From Symsagittifera roscoffensis (lineage: Eukaryota; Xenacoelomorpha; Acoela; Convolutidae), in assembly GCF_963678635.1 (NCBI RefSeq), contig NC_087066.1, positions 64,300,282-64,364,281 of the forward strand: a DNA stretch of 64,000 nt. Reading direction: 5' to 3'. Positions 58,440 through 64,000 of the stretch are shown here, one piece after another. The notes beneath the pieces were generated by a model. It worked only from the letters and a program-made list of their open reading frames with translations, did not search any database and had not been told where the DNA came from. The translations under genes and the position numbers were made by a program. Numbering within the stretch: position 1 is the first letter of the stretch; the number at the start of each line of letters is the position of its first letter.

Positions 58440-59080
58440 GATTCGTCCAAATTTTTCTACGCATAAAGTTCTGGCCCTCGGATTAGTCAAAGTTTTGATT
58501 TTTGACTTTTTTTGTGAATCTTTTCGCCTTTTCGAAAACTAAACTCTCAAACCTGATATTGTGGGTTCAATGGAAATAATGGGTAGTGGGAAGCTCTGTA
58601 TTAGCGGACACTCACAAAAAATTACAAGAAGTTATCGCCCTCGCAAAAGTCAAGTTTTTGATGTTTTTTGACCGTTTTTAACTTTTTGAGTTTTCTCGAA
58701 AACTACTCTGCCATACCGTATCTGAGATTGTGGGTTCAATTCTCAGAACGAGTTGTGGGAAGCTCATTTACTTATGCGACTACGCCCAAATGTTTTGACC
58801 TTCGGAGAAGTAAAGTTTTTGATTGTTTGACAGTTTTTTGTTTTAAGTTTTGACTTTTCTCGAACATTACCCTCCCGAATCTGATTTTTTGGATTCAATC
58901 GAAACTACAGGTTGCGTGAATCCTTTCTGCATAAGCGACTAAGCATCATTTTTCCAAACAAAAAGGTATGATTCTCGGATATTTCAAGTTTTTGGTTGGC
59001 TAAACTTTTTTTGGACTCTTCTCGCTAACTATCCTGCCAAATCGGATCTAGGTATGATCGAATGAACAGGTTTTTGAAAG
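58440..59080. repeat. Degenerate tandem array, ~170-bp period, about four units
   Basis: Each unit has, in order, a GTCAAGTTTTTGATTTTTGA-like block, TTCTCGAAAACTA, a CTGATATTGTGGGTTCAAT-like block and GGGAAGC or similar, then GCATAAGCGACT-like sequence. Units are strongly diverged. Confidence 0.6.
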
Positions 59081-59732
59081 CTTACTATTATATTTGAAAC
59101 CTTTATGGGCTGAAAACTTTATCGGATTTTGAATAGTCTTTAGACCGTTTTGTATAAATTGTATGAAGTTTACAAAATAAAATGTGTGATGAAATGTTCA
59201 ATTGAACCGGTTGCGATAATTGATACTGCAGAAGCGGCGACTCCTTAATTTTTTATAAGATAAACTTTATCTCCTTGGGAAGATTGAGTGTCTCAAAGTT
59301 TTTTAATCTTCTCGCTTATTTTAATAGAGAAACAACTAAGGTCTCAGGCAATGTTCAAATTTTGAAATCACATTTTTCGTGCCGCACTCATTCATTGTCA
59401 AAGGCGTACCTCCAGCGTTAGCTGTTTTTTCATTGATACATACAAAAATCTTTGTTCGCCTAGTTTTTTTCAACGTGTTTTTTATTTATGTTGTATCGGA
59501 AGTGGCACGAAGCTCCGTTTCGGCTCTGTGTTACTGTAAAAATTGCAGATAACGTTTAATTAGAAAATCACATCGGCCAAGGACTGGTAACTCTCAAAAC
59601 AATGTGCGGCATCAAATTTGAGTCGTCCTCAAATTTCCTTTTGTAAATGACTTGCATACAACTATCATAAAGTAACTGATTAAAAGGCACTATATTAACC
59701 ATTGATAAATTTGCTACATTATTTTATAACAA
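59081..59732. other. 3' flank of FAH, unassigned
   Basis: No gene recognised. No canonical AATAAA close to the FAH stop on the minus strand; TATAAAATAATG lies about 20 bases past it. Confidence 0.4.
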
Positions 59733-61284
59733 TTACTGCGATGGTAACAGAAGTCCTTTGCACGTTCCAAATCCAATTCTCCTTCCTTCCGCGTTTTCGC
59801 AATATCCTGTAATCATCACCTCATCGCCGTCCTGTAAAAATTTTCTGTTGCAATCGAGCTGACCTAGTTTCACGTCTTTCGTGCCTCGCCAAGACAGTTC
59901 GAGCATGCTTCCATAGCTTTCTTCTGAGTCACCTGAAATTGTTCCACTGGCTAAAAGATCTCCGGCTCTCAAATTGCAGCCATTGCTTGTATGATGAGCA
60001 ATTTGCTGTTTCAGTGTCCAGTAGAGGTATCTGAAGTTGGACTTGCAAACAGTTCCGTGTTCAGTCATGCCTTCAGGTTTGATGCCAACCGTTAAATTGA
60101 TATCGAAGTTGAAAAAGTCCTCGTGCTGCAAATAAGGTAATGGCTTCGGTTCTTGTACCACGTTGGGAACTTTGAACGCCTCAAGAGCTTCTATCGTGAT
60201 GACCCATGGGGAGATTGTGGTTCCCATTGATTTTCCCAAAAATGGGCCAAGAGGGACGTATTCCCATTTTTGAATGTCACGTGCACTCCAGTCATTCATG
60301 AGAACCAAACCAAAAACATGATTCTGTGCCTCGTGTATGGGTATCGGATCCCCTAGTTTATTACTCTTACCGCCAATGAAACAAGCCACTTCCAATTCGA
60401 AGTCCATCAACTTGCTTGGCCCGAAAGTAGGAGTCGTTGGCGCATCGTTTGAAACCGTCTGACCTTTGGGTCTTCTTATGGGCGTTCCAGAAACAACCAC
60501 GGAAGATGCGCGTCCATGATAGCCAACGGGAAGTTGTACCCAGTTCGGCAACAATGCATTGTCTTTTCCTCTAAAGAGCGTTCCCACATTAGTTGCATGC
60601 TGCTTGGATGAGTAAAAATCTAAATACAAAGGCACAGAATATAATGAGAATCAAAATACAACAAGAATAATGTCAGGCATCATCTTGACAAATCAGATTA
60701 TAGTTGCTCCCAAACTCAGCTATTTTAGTTAAACTCAGCTATTAACTCAGCTAAACATAAGTTGAACCAAGTCATTTTTGGACCAAGTGATTTTGAACAA
60801 CCAATTGGAGTTGCAAAAAATTTGGAAGAAGACAAGGCTAAGTTCTCTGTTCTTTTAGTATCTCAAGATTTGCTATAACAAGGTTTATTTAAATCATATG
60901 CTCACCTGTGTAATCGCCAATAGCAGCTGGCAAATGCATTTCAACTTTTTCTATCTCCACTAGAACCTGTTCTTTTGCAGTTTCAGTATCGATTGCTGAG
61001 TTCTTCTGCAAAAGTCGTTGGATCTCTTTACGAGTTTCAATCCATACATCCCGACCGCACTCCATAAAAGCATTGAGATTTTCTGCCTCGAAGACGTTTT
61101 TGCATTCTAATAGTCGAGGATGTTGAAAGTACTTCGACAGTTCAGACAAGTCTAGAACATAGTCGCCTATAGCTGAACAGATTCGTTTCGAACGTTTGAG
61201 ATTACCTGAGGAAAAGACTCCAAACGGAATATTATGAATGGTAAAATCGGAATTTTGATCCACGTGGATAATAAGTTTCGACAT
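59733..61284 (-). CDS. FAH: Fumarylacetoacetase, complete, two exons
   Basis: Exons 60906-61284 and 59733-60619 (379 and 887 nt) join to 421 codons plus stop; human FAH is 419. The intron (60620-60905, 286 bp) has GTGAGC and TTGTATTTAG borders and splits the Asp codon of IGDYTDFYSS. The enzyme hydrolyses fumarylacetoacetate to fumarate and acetoacetate, the last step of tyrosine breakdown, in the cytosol. Key parts are present: [14 protein letters not shown] (metal Asp127, Tyr129, base His134), [19 protein letters not shown] (two metal Glu), [20 protein letters not shown] (metal Asp), ASGTISG and LELSW. Starts [10 protein letters not shown]; ends LLLPSQ. Nothing is missing. Confidence 0.97.
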
Positions 61285-61665
61285 TTTTGCTAATGTGGTT
61301 TAAGGTGGTAGCAAAAAATTGTCTACTAGGAAGAAAATTTATATTTTAAACGATCGAGTTAAGTTTCAGTGCTTTTCTACTTGAATGCGCTGATCTAGAT
61401 TGTAGTATTTGTCTGCAAGTTTTGTATGCTTGCTTTGGTGTGTTTTGTGAGTCAATTTGGCTCAAAGTTTGTTTTGATCTCGAACTTAGCTACGAAGATT
61501 CAAACAAAGACTAACACCCTGGGAGGTTGTTTCTCTGAACCACGCCTCCTAAATTGAAACACTACATTCATAATGCTGAAAAGTTTTGAACAAGTTATTA
61601 TATGAATCTCAAGTGGTAATTAAAAAATGACTTTGAGATTAGGTCATCTATTTCAGATTGTGAAC
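61285..61665. promoter_or_regulatory. Shared 381-bp upstream region of FAH and SPCS1
   Basis: The two start codons point away from each other across 381 bases with no other gene, so a bidirectional promoter is likely (inference). A GC-richer CCACGCCTCC lies near 61540. AG acceptors lie just before both starts: ACATTAG before the FAH ATG (minus) and ATTTCAG at 61650-61656 before the SPCS1 ATG. Confidence 0.5.
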
Positions 61666-61971
61666 ATGGGAGATCTTCTGGCTCTCGTTACTCCAAAAAT
61701 CGATTGGTATCATGACTTCAAAGGGCAAAAGAATGCAGAGAGATGGTTCCAAGTCATTCACATAGTGTTCGCTATCTTCGGTTTTACTTGGGGCTACATG
61801 TTGCAGAGATTCTCCATCACCGTTTACGCTGTCATAGCCGCTTTCATTGTCAGTTCAATCGTGACCCTCCCACCATGGCCGGTGTTCAGAAGGGACCCAC
61901 TGAAATGGCAGCCGAAATTAACTGAAAATAACTCGGCGAAAAAGAAGCCGAAAACTAAAAAGGATATGTAG
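61666..61971 (+). CDS. SPCS1: Signal peptidase complex subunit 1
   Basis: A 101-residue protein in a single coding exon. It reads MGDLLALVTPKIDWYHDFKG, then QRFSITVYAVIAAFIVSSIV and LPPWPVFRRDPLKW, with a lysine-rich tail. This is the normal layout of the small ER-membrane subunit of signal peptidase: two membrane helices (about residues 25-43 and 50-68) with both ends in the cytosol. The subunit is non-catalytic and supports the complex that removes signal peptides. The start at 61666 rather than the upstream in-frame ATG (61627) is preferred because it matches the family and follows an acceptor-like ATTTCAG by 9 bases. Confidence 0.93.
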   Translation: MGDLLALVTPKIDWYHDFKGQKNAERWFQVIHIVFAIFGFTWGYMLQRFSITVYAVIAAFIVSSIVTLPPWPVFRRDPLKWQPKLTENNSAKKKPKTKKDM

Positions 61972-62311
61972 CTGCAAAACTTATCTCTGAAAAGCCTGCA
62001 TTTCCAACTTAGATACGGAAACTTTCAACCTTATCTCACGCGTTGTGGTGTTAATTTAAACATTGCCGTATTGATAAAATTTACTGAAAATTGCAATGAT
62101 ATATATTATTTCGATGCTTTAAATGTCCGTTTATATTTCTTTGGTTTAGTTGTCAATTCAAAGGCATAAATTTTTATTGTTGTGGTTTTCCGGTTAATCA
62201 TAATATGAATGTTGGTTTGAGCTTTCTTTTAACGTCAAGAAAAGTTTTTTTACACAGGTGAATATAATTTAGCTGCTCAAGTAATCAATTCTTCTAATTT
62301 TTCAGATTAAA
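61972..62311. other. Spacer between SPCS1 and the CCDC47-like exon
   Basis: About 340 bp without an obvious first exon or promoter. Ends with the acceptor-like TTCTAATTTTTCAG 6 bases before the next ATG. Confidence 0.5.
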
Positions 62312-62539
62312 ATGGGGTTGGTCTCTCTGACCGCGATTACATGTGCGTTTTTCTTACTGACTTCGATCGGTCAACTTCATCAAAGGCAAAGTAGTCAAAG
62401 CAATGATGACTTTGCGGAGTTTGATGACGAGGAGTTTGATGGCGTTGCGCCTCCGGAAGACACCGGGAAACCAGAGGACCACATACCTTTGGACGGATCC
62501 AAAATTCAAAAAGGTTTTGAAGTATTATCTGAGGTCTGA
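62312..62539 (+). CDS. CCDC47: Probable first exon of CCDC47 (PAT complex subunit, calumin)
   Basis: Begins with a signal peptide (MGLVSLTAITCAFFLLTSIG) and continues with an acidic stretch, NDDFAEFDDEEFDG, like the DFAEF/DDEEFEG segments near the N-terminus of animal CCDC47. CCDC47 is an ER membrane protein of the PAT complex at the translocon, helping multipass proteins fold and insert. Only this first part was found. The splice donor is unclear (candidates near 62512 and 62535), and no later exon was seen before the window end, so introns would be long. Another acidic secretory-pathway protein remains possible. Confidence 0.5.
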   Translation: MGLVSLTAITCAFFLLTSIGQLHQRQSSQSNDDFAEFDDEEFDGVAPPEDTGKPEDHIPLDGSKIQKGFEVLSEV

Positions 62540-62990
62540 GTTTCGCCGTTACCGCGGGGGGTTAAGGATTGCTCTTTTCGGAGACCTCAGAAAACAATTT
62601 TCTTTAGAAAAGTCAAAAATTTCTTAACGTTTTGAAAATCACCGCGAGAAAATGCGAACCGCTATTGCCGTTACCTGTTTGAAAATTTGAAGATACTCTC
62701 ATTTTAAACTAAATTAAACCATCATTACTTTCAGCTCTGGGATGGGCGCGAATGAAAGTAGTCGACCTTCTATGATTTGAAAACTTTTTTGCAATTATTG
62801 GTGTTTAATTACAGAAAATTGCTCGTACCTGCTCATAAACCTTAAAGCTGGTGTAATTGAAATGCGTTAAACTAATTCAAGGTATTAGTTGATTATTCTT
62901 GCGAGAGCAAGTGTCGTGTAATCGGGAACTAGACTTTTCCCCCGTTAACATCTTTTCTTACAAATCTGCAGTCGCTTCATTAGCCAACCT
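62540..62990. other. Presumed intron of the CCDC47-like gene
   Basis: AT-rich, no coding recognised. Confidence 0.35.
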
Positions 62991-62999
62991 CATCAGATT

Positions 63000-63230
63000 G
63001 GAGACTCCTCACGTTTTGGATTAGAGGTAATGCGGTTGCCTTTGCACTCTAAGATGTGGTGTTCGAGTCCCGTCCGGACCTTGCTGTTTTTCCAGTATGT
63101 TTGAAAATTAAAAAGTCTTCGAAAAATTGAATTGTCGCACTTTATTTGTCTGCTTATATTTTTTCGGCTTAGTTGTCAGTTGCCACATTAAGTAATTTTC
63201 TTGTGCGGCCAGAAGTTTTGATCGTAAATG
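63000..63230. mobile_element. tRNA-derived SINE-like element, copy 2
   Basis: A tRNA-like head with a good B box (GTGTTCGAGTCCCG, 63060-63073) and an A-box-like GAGGTAATGCGGTTGCC upstream. The body has TTTGTCTGCTTATATTTTTT and CGGCTTAGTTGTC, as in copy 3. It is not a functional tRNA (no acceptor stem seen). Confidence 0.5.
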
Positions 63231-63319
63231 CTATTATTTTTGATTTATTCGGGTAATTTATTACTCTTGCAAATCGGGTATTAGACTTTTTCCCGTAAAT
63301 AAGTTTGTTCACGGGAATC

Positions 63320-63705
63320 AGCTCTACTGACGCCTTGATTCATAATCTATTCAAATGTTTTAGCGTTTCTGGCCCTTTTAGTGTGGAGGTAACGAATATG
63401 TCTGGGACGCAAATGTCCGTGTTTGAATCTGACTAGGACCGGTTTTATTTTCAAACTTGTCATATTCTGTTTCGAATAAACTGTTTGGCCAATTATTTGT
63501 CTGCTTCTGTCGGCTTAGCTGCCGCATCTTCGAATCGTTTTTTTTATTGCTGCGAGCTTTTTTTATTGGTGCTTTTAGTGTTTGATTTACTTGGAATTTT
63601 ACTTTGAATTTCCTTTTTTTTGGCTCAATATTTTTTGGCCTGTTTTTTATTGGCTTTGTGACCCTATTTTTGGTCGTTTCAAGGGAACACAATTTTTACT
63701 ATGGA
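63320..63705. mobile_element. tRNA-derived SINE-like element, copy 3
   Basis: Head with GTGGAGGTAACGAATATGTC and B-box-like GTGTTTGAATCTG (63419-63432); body with TTTGTCTGCTTCTGTCGGCT and GGTCGTTTCAAGGGAACAC. The end of the body matches copy 1 at 58.2 kb. Confidence 0.5.
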
Positions 63706-64000
63706 ACACAATTTTTACTGTATGAGTTAGTTCTATTACCACTCGATTTGATGAAGTTTCTTTTTTTCGGCTTAATAGTTTCAACTTGTTTTTATATCCA
63801 CTTAGTAGCCTCTTTTTGCGTGTTTTGATGCGCGACAAGTTTTTTGTGTATGTGTGCTATAAGGGGAAGGGGACATTAAAATTATACATTAATTCTGAAT
63901 TTTTGAACATTTCGGCTTGAAGTGTTCTCATCAGATATTTTCGGCTTTGTCAACGCTTGGTTAATTTTGTTCCGATGCTGATTTTGCATTCTATTGTTTG
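63706..64000. other. Unassigned right edge
   Basis: AT-rich, nothing recognised. A 15-base word (ACACAATTTTTACT-like) is repeated at 63688 and 63707. Confidence 0.35.

Noticed and set aside
63000-63080. Possible tRNA gene
   Set aside because: B-box and part of the arms are present, but no acceptor stem pairs and similar degenerate heads recur, so it is SINE-like.

Overview
The window is AT-rich nuclear DNA from an invertebrate animal. The evidence is spliced metazoan genes with GT-AG introns (fumarylacetoacetase, a signal-peptidase-complex subunit, a CAP-domain secreted protein), no operon-style bacterial coding, and very many eukaryotic mobile-element relics. The mix of relics (a Polinton/Maverick-type virus-like element of the F54H12.2/F54H12.3 kind, gypsy-like and BEL/Pao-like fragments, and a PHD-RT element with a distinctive C-terminal domain) is one I associate with cnidarians, sponges or tunicates. 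The sequence alone does not decide which. Host genes are sparse: I support five, at 31.1-32.8 kb, 39.4-46.1 kb and 59.7-62.5 kb.

Region 0-3 kb holds unassigned DNA and a decayed LINE. Region 2.8-18.85 kb is a broken Polinton/Maverick-like element, almost all on the minus strand. In its own reading order it has a small membrane protein, packaging ATPase, conserved protein, retroviral-type integrase, capsid-associated protein, short basic/hydrophobic protein, major-capsid-like gene, a small membrane protein (here called 'S') and an adenain-like cysteine protease. The protease-S-capsid end has been rearranged: a LINE RT fragment was inserted on the opposite strand, and a 5.2-5.3 kb block was then duplicated head to tail (2840-8082 and 8083-13404). 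Gene spacing is virus-tight: 1 nt between one stop and the next start, and in one copy an 8-nt stop/start overlap. Every large gene is broken, and I saw no DNA polymerase gene.

Region 19-31 kb is a field of non-autonomous DNA elements, with several families showing terminal inverted repeats and 8-bp flanking duplications, plus a (CAA)n tract, retroelement scraps and unassigned AT-rich DNA. A CAP-domain gene (three exons recognised, minus strand) lies at 31.1-32.8 kb, followed by more MITEs, a BEL/Pao-like relic (33.8-35.3 kb) and a ~1 kb fold-back element (37.45-38.44 kb).

From 39.38 to 46.06 kb four small exons join in perfect phase into a 160-residue single-pass membrane protein with a six-cysteine, WAP-like ectodomain. 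Its 4.8 kb third intron is filled by AAT/CAT-type arrays arranged as ~793-bp tandem units and by a retroelement fragment. Beyond it lie a gypsy-like gag/protease relic (48.3-50.95 kb, minus) and a PHD-RT retroelement relic (54.06-56.7 kb, plus), with tRNA-like SINE heads and a ~170-bp degenerate tandem array.

The right end (59.7-62.5 kb) is the most normal gene neighbourhood: FAH (complete, two exons, minus) faces SPCS1 (plus) across 381 bp, and a CCDC47-like first exon follows SPCS1. FAH completes tyrosine breakdown. SPCS1 and CCDC47 both work at the ER translocon. A splice-acceptor-like AG lies 6-9 nt before the start codon of the two ER genes and of FAH, which suggests spliced-leader trans-splicing or very short 5' exons.
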